This document shows, piece after piece, positions 45,285-54,034 of a stretch of DNA of 64,000 nt. Source of the DNA: Bermanella sp036960565 (GTDB lineage Bacteria > Pseudomonadota > Gammaproteobacteria > Pseudomonadales > Oceanobacteraceae); assembly GCA_036960565.1 (NCBI GenBank), contig JBALXQ010000013.1, positions 51,211 through 115,210 on the forward strand, given 5' to 3'. The first letter of the stretch is position 1. Each line of letters begins with the position of its first letter. Below the pieces are notes generated by a model. It did no database searches. It saw only the letters and a program-made list of their open reading frames with translations, and was not told where the DNA came from. Both the position numbers and the translations under genes were made by a program.

Positions 45285-45520
45285 TCAAATTTAATAAAAA
45301 GAGCCAAGCTAATAAAAGATGGCGAGAAATGACTTGCGCCTTAATCAAAGCCGACTATTTTTAAATCAAAGGCTAAGGAATAGCCCAAAGGACAATACAA
45401 CAGGATGTTGTAAACAGGACGTAAAGGAAAAAAATCTAAGGAGTTGGCCACGGATGGCCTGTCAGGAAGACACCTAGGGTGAGCAAAGGGAGGAGGCCAA
45501 AAGCTTCTTCCCTTTTTTTA
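45285..45520 (+). ncRNA. CsrB/RsmZ-family small RNA (CsrA/RsmA-sequestering)
   Basis: About 235 nt with a suggested start near 45285, inferred from TATGAT at 45273. Within 45371-45490 there are about ten GGA motifs. Four lie in the loops of perfect hairpins: GGCTA-AGGAA-TAGCC (45371-45385), TACAAC-AGGAT-GTTGTA (45396-45412), GGCCA-CGGA-TGGCC (45446-45459) and TGTC-AGGAA-GACA (45460-45472). Single-stranded AAAGGA and TAAGGAG lie between them. A terminator ends it. This is the defining layout of CsrB, CsrC, RsmY and RsmZ RNAs, which titrate the translational regulator CsrA/RsmA. No protein-coding frame fits. The exact 5' end is uncertain. Confidence 0.85.
45488..45520 (+). terminator. Terminator of the CsrB-like RNA
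   Basis: GGGAGGAGGC pairs with GCTTCTTCCC (two G-T pairs) around CAAAA, followed by seven T residues. Confidence 0.88.
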
Positions 45521-45682
45521 TGTACAGGATGTACGGTATGAAGCGTGCACAGGGATGTGCAAAAGCTTCGATGTACAGGATGTGCAAAAGCTTCGATGTA
45601 CAGGATGTGCAAAAGCTTCGATGTACAGGATGTACAGGATGTACGGTATGAAGCGATGCCAGGATGGCAAGGAGCGGTATCC
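45521..45682 (+). repeat. Post-terminator GGA-hairpin array (CsrB-like copy) with 25-bp units
   Basis: It begins right after the T-run with GTAC-AGGAT-GTAC (45522-45534) and CGGTATGAAGCG, then TGCAC-AGGGAT-GTGCA (45546-45561). Three 25-bp units follow, at 45561, 45586 and 45611 (AAAAGCTTCGATGTACAGGA plus TGTGC). The end is another GTAC hairpin and TGCC-AGGAT-GGCA with CGGTATCC. Six or more GGA loops occur in about 160 bp. Confidence 0.85.
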
Positions 45683-45694
45683 AATATATTTCTA

Positions 45695-45761
45695 AACCTA
45701 ATTAAAGTTTAACGGCTTACTTCTATGTGTTTTATAGTAAGCGCGGCTATATAATTAGGTT
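45695..45761. repeat. Nested inverted repeat (67 bp)
   Basis: AACCTAATTA (45695-45704) and TAATTAGGTT (45752-45761) are perfect 10-bp inverted repeats. GCTTACT and AGTAAGC (45715-45721, 45736-45742) form an inner stem. It lies between the GGA array and the fdxA fragment. It could be a small non-coding element or a remnant of an insertion; no target duplication is evident. Confidence 0.45.
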
Positions 45762-45777
45762 CTCTTGACCTGCCCAG

Positions 45778-45981
45778 TTAGACCCCCCATGTGATTATGT
45801 ATTTATCCAAGCGCTCAATCTTACTTGCAACATCATTCCCTATCTTACATAGAAATTGATGATAGCTAATTGGCAGCTCTTTCGCTTCTGAAGGCAGTGC
45901 GGTAAGGTGGCTCATATTTTCTAAGTAGATTGGTACTTTTTGACTTAATTTGTCTACTTGGTATGCCACTGTAAAAAGGAA
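45778..45981 (-). pseudogene. Degenerate C-terminal fragment of a second fdxA
   Basis: The translated frame (LSQKVPIYLENM, TALPSEAKEL, SKIERLDK) follows the C-terminal DUF3470-type tail of FdxA. It aligns with the intact copy at 55.6 kb (LNAELAEIWPNI, LADAEEW, GKIKHLER). At DNA level about 33 bp near the 3' end are clearly similar (for example CCAAGCGCTCAATCTTAC against CCAAGTGCTTAATCTTAC). All iron-sulfur cysteines are missing and a stop interrupts the frame at about 45982-45984. It has the same orientation as fdxA and lies at the left edge of the flotillin/ATPase module. I see it as a remnant, not a functional gene. Confidence 0.65.
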
Positions 45982-46015
45982 TTACACTGTGTTTGCAATA
46001 TTATTAACGGAGGGC

Positions 46016-46681
46016 ATGAATCCGTTTTATCAAAATATATCCTCTTTCCCCACTGTATTTTTTACCTTCTTCTTAGCACTGACTACCTTGTATTGGCTGG
46101 TGGCCGTTCTTGGTTTGATTTCCATCGATATTCTAGATTTTGATCTTCCTTATATTGAAGGGGCTGATTTAGACATGAGTAACGCATCCGATTTAACCAA
46201 CGCCAACGCACTGGCAGGGCTCATGTTACGTTTTGGCTTGAACGGCGTGCCAGTCACAATAATTATTTCCCTGATTTCACTTTTTGGCTGGATATTAAGC
46301 TATTACGCTGTTTATTTTTTATTCAGTTTCATCCCTGATGGATTACTTCAATATATTGCAGGTGTTCCCGTTTTGTTTTTGTCACTTTACTTGGCAGCCA
46401 TGATGACTGCATTAGTGATAAAACCACTTCGCCCGCTATTTAAAAAAGCACATCAAGAAACTGAAAAATATGTGTTAGGCCAGGTGGCTGTGGTGAGGAC
46501 ATCACGTGTAGATGAAACATTTGGCGAAGCAGTAATGGCTGATGGTGGCGCGGGTTTAATTTTAAAAGTAAGAAGCAGTAGCGACAGTCATTTTAAAAAG
46601 GGTGATAAGGTCGTGCTTTTTGAATATGTAAAAGAAACCAATGTTTATCGCGTTATCTCAGAACAAGAGTTCAACGCGTAA
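46016..46681 (+). CDS. yqiJ: YqiJ-like inner-membrane protein with OB-fold domain
   Basis: 221 residues from the ATG at 46016, chosen because of GGAGGGC immediately upstream; the frame is open further back. Two or three membrane segments (about 14-37, 85-105 and 110-145) precede a soluble NfeD/OB-fold-like domain (YVLGQVAVVRTSRVDETFGEAV, KKGDKVVLFEY). The E. coli relative YqiJ is encoded beside the flotillin YqiK. Such partners are thought to act with flotillins in membrane microdomains. It is first in the module; yqiK starts 62 bp downstream. Confidence 0.85.
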   Translation: MNPFYQNISSFPTVFFTFFLALTTLYWLVAVLGLISIDILDFDLPYIEGADLDMSNASDLTNANALAGLMLRFGLNGVPVTIIISLISLFGWILSYYAVYFLFSFIPDGLLQYIAGVPVLFLSLYLAAMMTALVIKPLRPLFKKAHQETEKYVLGQVAVVRTSRVDETFGEAVMADGGAGLILKVRSSSDSHFKKGDKVVLFEYVKETNVYRVISEQEFNA

Positions 46682-46743
46682 AGTTCTTAATAATCTAATA
46701 ACTCAAATCTAACTATTAATATCTTGGAAATGGAATAACCACT

Positions 46744-48627
46744 ATGGCCGATCTTTCAGTACTTATGCCTATCATCATGGGCGTTGGACTTATTTTTGTT
46801 TTACTTATGGGAGTGGCATCACTCTTTAAATCTTTTTATATAAAGGTAGATCAAGGCACAGCGTTAATTGTCAATGATATGAGTCATTCGCCTAAGGTTC
46901 ATTTCACGGGTGCTTTGGTTTACCCCATTATAAATAAAAAAGAATTAATGAAAGTATCACTTATTACCTTGGAAGTTGACCGTCGTGGAAAAGACGGGCT
47001 TATTTGTGCTGATAATATGCGTGCCGACATCACTGTAGCCTTTTATTTACGCGTGAATGAAACCACCGAAGACGTTCTAAAAGTGGCTAAGTCAATCGGT
47101 GCTGATAGAGCGTCCGATAAAGATGCTGTAAATCAGTTATTTAATGCCAAATTTTCAGAAGCCTTAAAAACCGTCGGTAAGCAAATTGAATTTGTTAATC
47201 TGTTTGAAAACCGTCAGGAATTTCGCGAGAAAATCATTGAAGTGATTGGCGATGACCTAAACGGTTACATACTTGAAGATGTTGCCATTGATTACCTAGA
47301 GCAAACTCCTAAATCATCTTTGGACCCTACAAATATCCTAGATGCTGAGGGTATTCGTAAAATCACCGAATTAACCGCTAAGCAAAATGTTCAAACCAAC
47401 GATTTAGAACGTGACGAAGAATTGGCCATTAAGAAAAAGAACGTTGAAACAGTAGAAGCGATGTTAGAGCTAGAGCGTCAGCAATCAGATGCCGAAGCCA
47501 AGCAAGAGCGTGAAATTGCAACGATTCGTGCACGTGAAGAAGCCGAAACTAAAAAGGTACAGGAAGAAGAACGCCTTAAAGCTGAAGGTACCACGATTCA
47601 AGTTAATCAGGACCTTGCGGTACAAACTGAAAATCAACAGCGTGAAATTGAAGTAGCTGAGCAAAATCGTCAACGTGCAGTGGCCATCGAGCAAGAAAAA
47701 GTAACTCGTGCTCGTGATTTAGAAATTGTTTCTCGTGAACGAGAAGTAGACCTTCAAAGAATAGAAGCTGAAAAAGCCATTGAAATTGAGAAAAAAGAAA
47801 TTGCGAATGTAATTCGTGAACGAGTGGTGGTCGATAAAACCGTTGCGGTTGAAGAAGAGCGTATTAAAGAAGTGCGTGAAATTTCTGAAGCCGATCGAGA
47901 TAAACAAACAAAAGTTCTCGCAGCCGAAGCTAAAGCCGAAGAAGAAAAGATTAAACAAGTGAAGGCGGCAGAAGCTGAAGAAATTTCAGCCAAACATAAA
48001 GCCATAGAAATCACCACATTGGCCCAGGCTGACTTAGAAGCCGTGGCTAAAGAAGCGGATGCTAAGAAAAAAATGGCTGAAGGCGTTCAAGCCGAGCGTG
48101 CTGCACCCGGTCTTGCCGATGCGAAAGTTCAGGAAGCGCGTGCTGATGCTCTTGAAAAAGAAGGTTATGCAGAAGCGAACGTTATTAAAGCTAAGGGAGA
48201 CGCTGAAGCTGATGCCTTGTTAGGTACTGGCCGAGCTGCTGCAGAAGTGACTCGTGAGCAATTTAAAGCCGAAGCCGATGGCCTTGTTGATAAATTTGAT
48301 GCCATGAACAACATGAGCGATCAAGCCCGTGACCACGAAGAGTATCGTATGGGTCTTGAAGTGGCATTGAAAGAAGCACTGGCCACCATTGAAGCTGGTA
48401 AAGAAATATCTAAAGAAAATGCTTCTGTTCTGGCGACCGCGCTTCAGAAAGCCAAAATTGATATTGTTGGTGGTGAAGAGCACTTCTTCGATAACTTTGC
48501 CAAGTCACTGTCTATCGGTAAAGCCGTAGATGGTTTAGCACAGAAAAGTAGTGTGATATCAGGATTGATTAATAAGGTGGTGCAGCCTGCTGCAAAAACG
48601 ACCAGTGATGAAAACGTGAAAGCCTAA
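46744..48627 (+). CDS. yqiK: Flotillin family protein (YqiK-like)
   Basis: 627 residues against about 550 for E. coli YqiK. One N-terminal membrane helix (about 7-28) leads into an SPFH/band-7 domain (about 35-215; DNMRADITVAFYLRVNE, VNLFENRQEFREKIIEVIGD). A very long Glu/Lys/Ala-rich coiled coil follows (about 215-500), then an Ala/Glu flotillin tail. Flotillins oligomerise and scaffold membrane microdomains. It is followed by a small terminator and then the giant ATPase. The coiled coil is longer than usual and could be the platform for that ATPase, which is inference. Confidence 0.93.
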   Translation: MADLSVLMPIIMGVGLIFVLLMGVASLFKSFYIKVDQGTALIVNDMSHSPKVHFTGALVYPIINKKELMKVSLITLEVDRRGKDGLICADNMRADITVAFYLRVNETTEDVLKVAKSIGADRASDKDAVNQLFNAKFSEALKTVGKQIEFVNLFENRQEFREKIIEVIGDDLNGYILEDVAIDYLEQTPKSSLDPTNILDAEGIRKITELTAKQNVQTNDLERDEELAIKKKNVETVEAMLELERQQSDAEAKQEREIATIRAREEAETKKVQEEERLKAEGTTIQVNQDLAVQTENQQREIEVAEQNRQRAVAIEQEKVTRARDLEIVSREREVDLQRIEAEKAIEIEKKEIANVIRERVVVDKTVAVEEERIKEVREISEADRDKQTKVLAAEAKAEEEKIKQVKAAEAEEISAKHKAIEITTLAQADLEAVAKEADAKKKMAEGVQAERAAPGLADAKVQEARADALEKEGYAEANVIKAKGDAEADALLGTGRAAAEVTREQFKAEADGLVDKFDAMNNMSDQARDHEEYRMGLEVALKEALATIEAGKEISKENASVLATALQKAKIDIVGGEEHFFDNFAKSLSIGKAVDGLAQKSSVISGLINKVVQPAAKTTSDENVKA

Positions 48628-48649
48628 ATAACGTTAGTTTTAGGATTTA

Positions 48650-48674
48650 CAAAGGGCGCTTAGCGCCCTTTATT
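48650..48674 (+). terminator. Hairpin between the flotillin and ATPase genes
   Basis: AAAGGGCGC pairs with GCGCCCTTT around TTA, followed by ATTTC. The T-tract is poor, so it may attenuate rather than end transcription into the ATPase gene. Confidence 0.6.
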
Positions 48675-48703
48675 TCATTCAACTGGCTAAAAAGGATGCT
48701 GAC

Positions 48704-51700
48704 ATGGCACAGCCTAATGAACCTTCTGCTGCTGATAATCTTGTAGATGAAGCCGTTGCACAAGGAGGGGCTTATGAAATTATTCGTAAGCGCCTTGTGG
48801 AGCAGGGAAAGCAGTTAAACAGCGAAACCTCTCAATTAAACCAAGCAAGACTTAAAGAATTTGGTGCCACGGATATTGATGTGGTGGCTCGGGTGCGAGT
48901 GCGCACAGAAAATAACTGCATTGCCCGAGATATTGTTCAGGTAGGCGAGCATCTATTATTTGGCTATAACGTTTTTATAGGCTTAAAAAAAGAAACTAAA
49001 ATAGAAGATGTTTTTGCTCTGTTTGATGTAGTTGAGACAGACGGCAACTTTGAAATGAAGCCTGTTTCTATGGCGGGTTCTTTTTTATCACAAAGTGGTT
49101 TTGTAAATGATTTTGAAGAACTGTACCGCTATTACAAACATACCAAGCTTGTTCAGCTCACGATTAAAGGTGGCCGTTTATTGGCGGGCTTTCAAATTGG
49201 TGAACGTCTAGAAGATATTCGTGTTTTCCGCTGGTCTATTTCAGCAGACGGCAAAGATATTCAATATATTGATAACCGTGGCGAACGAGACATTCAGTTA
49301 CCGCCTGCTTATGATTTTGAGTGGATAGAAACACATCGCGATCACCGCATTAATGGTCGCCACCCTCACGTTAATATTCTAGATAAAATATTTGTAGAGA
49401 CCATTAATGGCGATCTAACCATTAAGGTGGAAAACAATACCGAGGATGGCTTTGGCATATACCGAGAGCCAGTAGAAGATAAATCTCAATCACTAGATGA
49501 TGCAAAAATAAGTTATGCCCAGGTAGGCAGTCTTATATTATTAAAAATACTGCCTTATCGCGAAGAGCAGTGGCGTTATCTTATTTTTAATACGACTACT
49601 CAAGACGTATTACGAGTGGATGCCATTGGTCAGTCTTGTGTTCAGTTGCCAGAAGATCACGGTATTATTTTCCCCGGTGGATACTACTTACAAAGCGGTG
49701 AATACAAGTCTTTTGATGGTGAAGAAAACAGCCTTACCTTTAAAAGGGCCATCAAGTCTCCAAATGGCGAAGATGTATTATTTGTATTTTACGACCCAGA
49801 AGAAGGTTCAGTAGGGTTATTCTTTTACAACCTAATTAATAAAGAATTACAAAACCCTATATATGGGCACGGTTATGCCTTAGCTGAAGATGGCCGACTG
49901 GTTATTTTCTCAGCCGAAAACGAACCCACCCGCATTCATCCTATGCAAATCTGGTCAACACCTTATGTTAGCGATGAATACGCCAGTCAAATCCCAGCTA
50001 GCCAAACTTTCTTAGGGAAAATTGGTAATGCTGAATTGGTTCGCGGGGTATCGGATTTATACAGTGTTTACCGAATGCTGGAAAAACAAGATGTATCTTC
50101 TCGTTTATATGAGGAAATCAGCAAGTCGGCCAAAAAAATATTTGATGATCACTATTGGATAGAAAGTAGCGACACCCAAGCGATATTTGATGCGTTAAAA
50201 AATATTGCTGCTACCTCAGAGCTTGTAATTGATGAATTTGAAAAAGTTCAGAGTATTCGTCAGCAGTCTGTTAAAGCATTATCGGATGCTCAAAAACAGC
50301 AACAATCAATTATTCAAGAAGTGCGCCCAGACAATTGGCAAACGGCAGAAGAATTTGTAGATGCGCTAGGAAAAATCCGTCGCCAGCGTGGCCATTTAAT
50401 TACCATTAAAGAATACCGGTATATTGATGTCACCAAAATTGAGTCTTTAAATACCGATCTTACTAAGATTGAAGACTCGTTAAGTCGACAAACTGTATCC
50501 TTTTTATCAGATGAGAAAGCCATAGAGCCCTACCTTGATAAAATAGACAATATCAATAGAGAAATTGAGCAAGCCCAAACCATTGCCGTGCTTAACCCAC
50601 TAATTGAAATAGTGGAAAGTACGGCATCTGGTTTAGATTTATTGTCAGAATTAATGGGTTCGTTAAAAGTACAGGATCCTACGGTTCGCACTAAAATAAT
50701 AGATGCTATTTCTCAAGTTTATTCTAAGCTGAATCAAACCAAAGCCCGTGCCAAGCACAAGCAAAAAGGTTTAGGCTCGGAAGAGGCCATTGCCCAGTTT
50801 GGTGCTCAGTTTAAACTGTTCTCGCAAAGTATTACCAACGCACTAGGCTTGGCCATCACGCCAGATAAATGTGATGAACAGCTATCTAGGTTGCTGGTGC
50901 AACTAGAAGAGTTAGAAAGCCAATTCAGTGATTTTGATCAGTTCATTGCCGACATTTTAGATAAGCGTGAAGAGATCTATGAATCCTTTGAAAGCCACAA
51001 ACAAAGGCTGTTAGACGAGCAACAACGTAAAGCGCAGTCGGTGTTTGATGCCTCAAGTCGAATTTTGTCTAGCATAGAAAAGCGTTCACTTAAATTTAGT
51101 GAAAGTGATGAGCTAAATACCTACTTTGCCTCCGATTCACTGGTCATGAAAATTCGTGAGCAAGCGGATGTATTGCGTGGCCTTGGCAGTGAAGTAAAAG
51201 CCGATGATATAGATGCGCGCTTTAAAGCCATTAAAGAACAAGCGATACGCTCCCTAAGGGATAAAAGCGATATCTATGAAGCCGGCGGCAGTATTATTAA
51301 ACTGGGTTCACGGCATAAGTTTTCGGTCAATACTCAAGAACTTGATTTAACGATCTTGCCAAAAAATGGCGAGCTGAATGTCCATTTAACGGGCACCAAT
51401 TATTTTGAAGCCATTACCAAACCCCAGTTATTGGCATTAAAAGATTATTGGGAAATGTCTTCTGAATCTGAAACCCCTCAGGTCTATCGTTCAGAATATT
51501 TGGCATTTTTAATATTGCAGTCAGCGCGCTCTGGAGATTTTGGTCTTTCATTGGAACTATTGAATAATGCAATAGCCGATACAGATCAGCTTAATAAGCT
51601 AGTGCAAGAATTCGCGGCACCGCGCTACAAAGAAGGTTATGAAAAAGGCGTTCATGATCACGATGCACAATTAATATTAAGCGCACTGGTGCCAGCCATA

Positions 51701-53998
51701 ACACGGGCAGAAGAACTAAGTTTTGATCCCTTATGCCGTGCCGTCGCGCAAGTTTTTTGGGCTAACATTAAAGGCAAAGAAACGGGGCGCAAAACACTTA
51801 ATGATAAACCTAGCGAGGGGTTATCTTATAGTACTTGGGCAGAGCGCGCTCAATCGGCCAAACAAATGCAATCGGTATTCTCAAGCACCGATGCGCTTAA
51901 TTTGCTGGCTAAAGAGATTGAAGACGCTATCACGCAGTTTTTAGCCATTAACCCGATAGATGTCACGCCGTTGGATATTAAACGTGCTGCTGACTATTTG
52001 GTGGCTGAATTGTCTCGTGAACGTTTAGAATTTATATCCAGCAAATACGCCACTGAATTGGTTGAGGAGTTAAAGCGCTCTTTAGATGAAAGCTCTTGGC
52101 GTCAGTACCAAGGCGCGTTAAAAAAGATGTTGGGCTTTCCGGCTCAGCGTTGGAATTTAACCCGTGCTTGGTTAGAAGCATTAATACGAGACAAAAAGTT
52201 AGATCACCTGGCTCGTTATATTCCTGAAGCCATTGCATTAATTAATGCCGATGAACGTATCTCTAGGCGCGCTACTCAAGCAGATCTTGAGTTAAATATT
52301 GAAGGTTTATTGGGAGATCACCGCACCATAGAAAGCCAAAAGCTATCGTTTGCTATAGATGCGTTTTTACAGCGACTAGAACACCATCAGCAAGTGGTAG
52401 TACCAGCTTATCAAGAATACTTAAAAGTAAGGCAAGACATTATTGCAACCGAGCGAGCAGACTTAAAGCTGGAGTCCTTTAAGGCGCGGCCATTAAGTTC
52501 GTTTGTTAGAAACAGGCTGATTAACGAATCTTACCTGCCGCTCATTGGCGATAACTTTGCCAAGCAGATGGGCACAGTGGGGGATAATAAGCGTACCGAC
52601 CTCATGGGTTTGTTAATGATGATCTCACCGCCTGGTTACGGTAAAACCACGCTCATGGAATATGTGGCCAGTAAGCTGGGTTTAATTTTTATGAAGATCA
52701 ACTGTCCCTCTCTTGGGCACGATGTGTTGTCTCTTGATCCAGCACAAGCGCCTAATGCCACCGCTCGCCAAGAGTTAGAAAAACTCAACCTAGCGCTTGA
52801 GATGGGTGAGAATGTGATGTTGTATCTTGATGATATTCAGCACACCCATGCTGAGTTTTTACAAAAGTTTATTTCCTTGTGTGATGGTACTCGCCGTGTG
52901 GAAGGTGTGTGGAAGGGCGAACCCAAAACATACGACATGCGCGGCAAGAAGTTTAGCGTGGTCATGGCCGGTAACCCTTATACCGAATCGGGTGAAGCCT
53001 TTAAAATCCCCGACATGCTCGCCAACCGTGCAGACATTTATAACCTAGGCGACATCCTTGGCGGAATGGATGAACAGTTTGCCTTAAGCTATATCGAAAA
53101 CTCACTCACCTCCAACCAAGTGCTGGCGCCTCTCGCCACGCGTGAAACCAGCGATGTATACAAGTTAATTAGTTTGGCGCAAGGCGCAAACGTAGCGGCG
53201 ACAGATTTAAAACACCAATACAGTGGTGCCGAAATTAATGAGATCACTCAAATATTTAAAAAAATGTTTGTGATTCAAGATGTGGTTCTGAAAATTAACA
53301 TGCAATACATTGCCTCAGCCGGGCAAGATGATAAATACCGTACCGAGCCTTCGTTTAAATTACAGGGCAGTTATCGCAACATGAACAAGATGACCGAAAA
53401 AATTTCATCGGTTATGAATCATGATGAGTTAATGCAAATGATCAATGATCATTACATTGGTGAAGCTCAGTTGCTTACAGCAGGGGCCGAGGGCAACCTG
53501 TTAAAACTTGCCGAACTGCGAGGCAATTTAACCCAAGAGCAAGACCTGCGCTGGAAACAGATTAAAAAGGACTTTTTAAGAAACAAAACCATGGGCGGTG
53601 ATGACGCCGATGTAGGCGCTAAAGTAGTGGTGCAATTGGCTGACCTAGCCGAAGGCATGAAAAATATCAGTAATGCCGCACTTATGGCCGCTAAACAAAA
53701 TGCCATTAAAAAGCCTGATGTTAACCAAGCACTGTCTAATACGTTAGAGCAGGGCATGGATAAACTATTAAAGGTGATTAAAGACAATAAACCTAATGTG
53801 GAAGTGGTTAATCAGCCGGTGCCGGGTATTGGAAAAATATTAACGGTTTTGGCCGACACCATAGAACACAGTATTTTCCCTATTGTAAAAAGTATGGATA
53901 AAAAGCTCGATATCGATCTTAAAACTCATGAAAAAATGAAAGAAATTTCTGAGCAATTAAGAAACCTAGAAATAGATGCGGCCATTAAAAAACTATGA
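48704..53998 (+). CDS. Giant AAA ATPase (DUF3686-type, annotated in relatives as DNA repair ATPase)
   Basis: 1764 residues. The N-terminal ~500 form a beta-rich region that I associate with DUF3686. Long charged helical and coiled-coil segments span about 520-880 and 1000-1270. A single AAA module lies near 1295-1560: Walker A GYGKTT at 1311-1316, Walker B YLDD with D1376/D1377, and sensor asparagine in GNPYTES (N1424). The C-terminal ~250 residues are helical. Relatives are often labelled DNA repair ATPase, but the evidence known to me is thin. No membrane segment is visible. The position after a flotillin and before a peptidase suggests a membrane-tethered remodelling machine. Confidence 0.85.
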   Translation: MAQPNEPSAADNLVDEAVAQGGAYEIIRKRLVEQGKQLNSETSQLNQARLKEFGATDIDVVARVRVRTENNCIARDIVQVGEHLLFGYNVFIGLKKETKIEDVFALFDVVETDGNFEMKPVSMAGSFLSQSGFVNDFEELYRYYKHTKLVQLTIKGGRLLAGFQIGERLEDIRVFRWSISADGKDIQYIDNRGERDIQLPPAYDFEWIETHRDHRINGRHPHVNILDKIFVETINGDLTIKVENNTEDGFGIYREPVEDKSQSLDDAKISYAQVGSLILLKILPYREEQWRYLIFNTTTQDVLRVDAIGQSCVQLPEDHGIIFPGGYYLQSGEYKSFDGEENSLTFKRAIKSPNGEDVLFVFYDPEEGSVGLFFYNLINKELQNPIYGHGYALAEDGRLVIFSAENEPTRIHPMQIWSTPYVSDEYASQIPASQTFLGKIGNAELVRGVSDLYSVYRMLEKQDVSSRLYEEISKSAKKIFDDHYWIESSDTQAIFDALKNIAATSELVIDEFEKVQSIRQQSVKALSDAQKQQQSIIQEVRPDNWQTAEEFVDALGKIRRQRGHLITIKEYRYIDVTKIESLNTDLTKIEDSLSRQTVSFLSDEKAIEPYLDKIDNINREIEQAQTIAVLNPLIEIVESTASGLDLLSELMGSLKVQDPTVRTKIIDAISQVYSKLNQTKARAKHKQKGLGSEEAIAQFGAQFKLFSQSITNALGLAITPDKCDEQLSRLLVQLEELESQFSDFDQFIADILDKREEIYESFESHKQRLLDEQQRKAQSVFDASSRILSSIEKRSLKFSESDELNTYFASDSLVMKIREQADVLRGLGSEVKADDIDARFKAIKEQAIRSLRDKSDIYEAGGSIIKLGSRHKFSVNTQELDLTILPKNGELNVHLTGTNYFEAITKPQLLALKDYWEMSSESETPQVYRSEYLAFLILQSARSGDFGLSLELLNNAIADTDQLNKLVQEFAAPRYKEGYEKGVHDHDAQLILSALVPAITRAEELSFDPLCRAVAQVFWANIKGKETGRKTLNDKPSEGLSYSTWAERAQSAKQMQSVFSSTDALNLLAKEIEDAITQFLAINPIDVTPLDIKRAADYLVAELSRERLEFISSKYATELVEELKRSLDESSWRQYQGALKKMLGFPAQRWNLTRAWLEALIRDKKLDHLARYIPEAIALINADERISRRATQADLELNIEGLLGDHRTIESQKLSFAIDAFLQRLEHHQQVVVPAYQEYLKVRQDIIATERADLKLESFKARPLSSFVRNRLINESYLPLIGDNFAKQMGTVGDNKRTDLMGLLMMISPPGYGKTTLMEYVASKLGLIFMKINCPSLGHDVLSLDPAQAPNATARQELEKLNLALEMGENVMLYLDDIQHTHAEFLQKFISLCDGTRRVEGVWKGEPKTYDMRGKKFSVVMAGNPYTESGEAFKIPDMLANRADIYNLGDILGGMDEQFALSYIENSLTSNQVLAPLATRETSDVYKLISLAQGANVAATDLKHQYSGAEINEITQIFKKMFVIQDVVLKINMQYIASAGQDDKYRTEPSFKLQGSYRNMNKMTEKISSVMNHDELMQMINDHYIGEAQLLTAGAEGNLLKLAELRGNLTQEQDLRWKQIKKDFLRNKTMGGDDADVGAKVVVQLADLAEGMKNISNAALMAAKQNAIKKPDVNQALSNTLEQGMDKLLKVIKDNKPNVEVVNQPVPGIGKILTVLADTIEHSIFPIVKSMDKKLDIDLKTHEKMKEISEQLRNLEIDAAIKKL

Positions 53999-54034
53999 AT
54001 AAACAACTAGCCCAATACCTAGTGAGTAAAGGAT

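Noticed and set aside
45436..45684. Minus-strand 82-residue frame rich in Cys, Ser and Thr
   Set aside because: It runs antisense through the CsrB-like terminator and the 25-bp repeats and is a repeat artefact.
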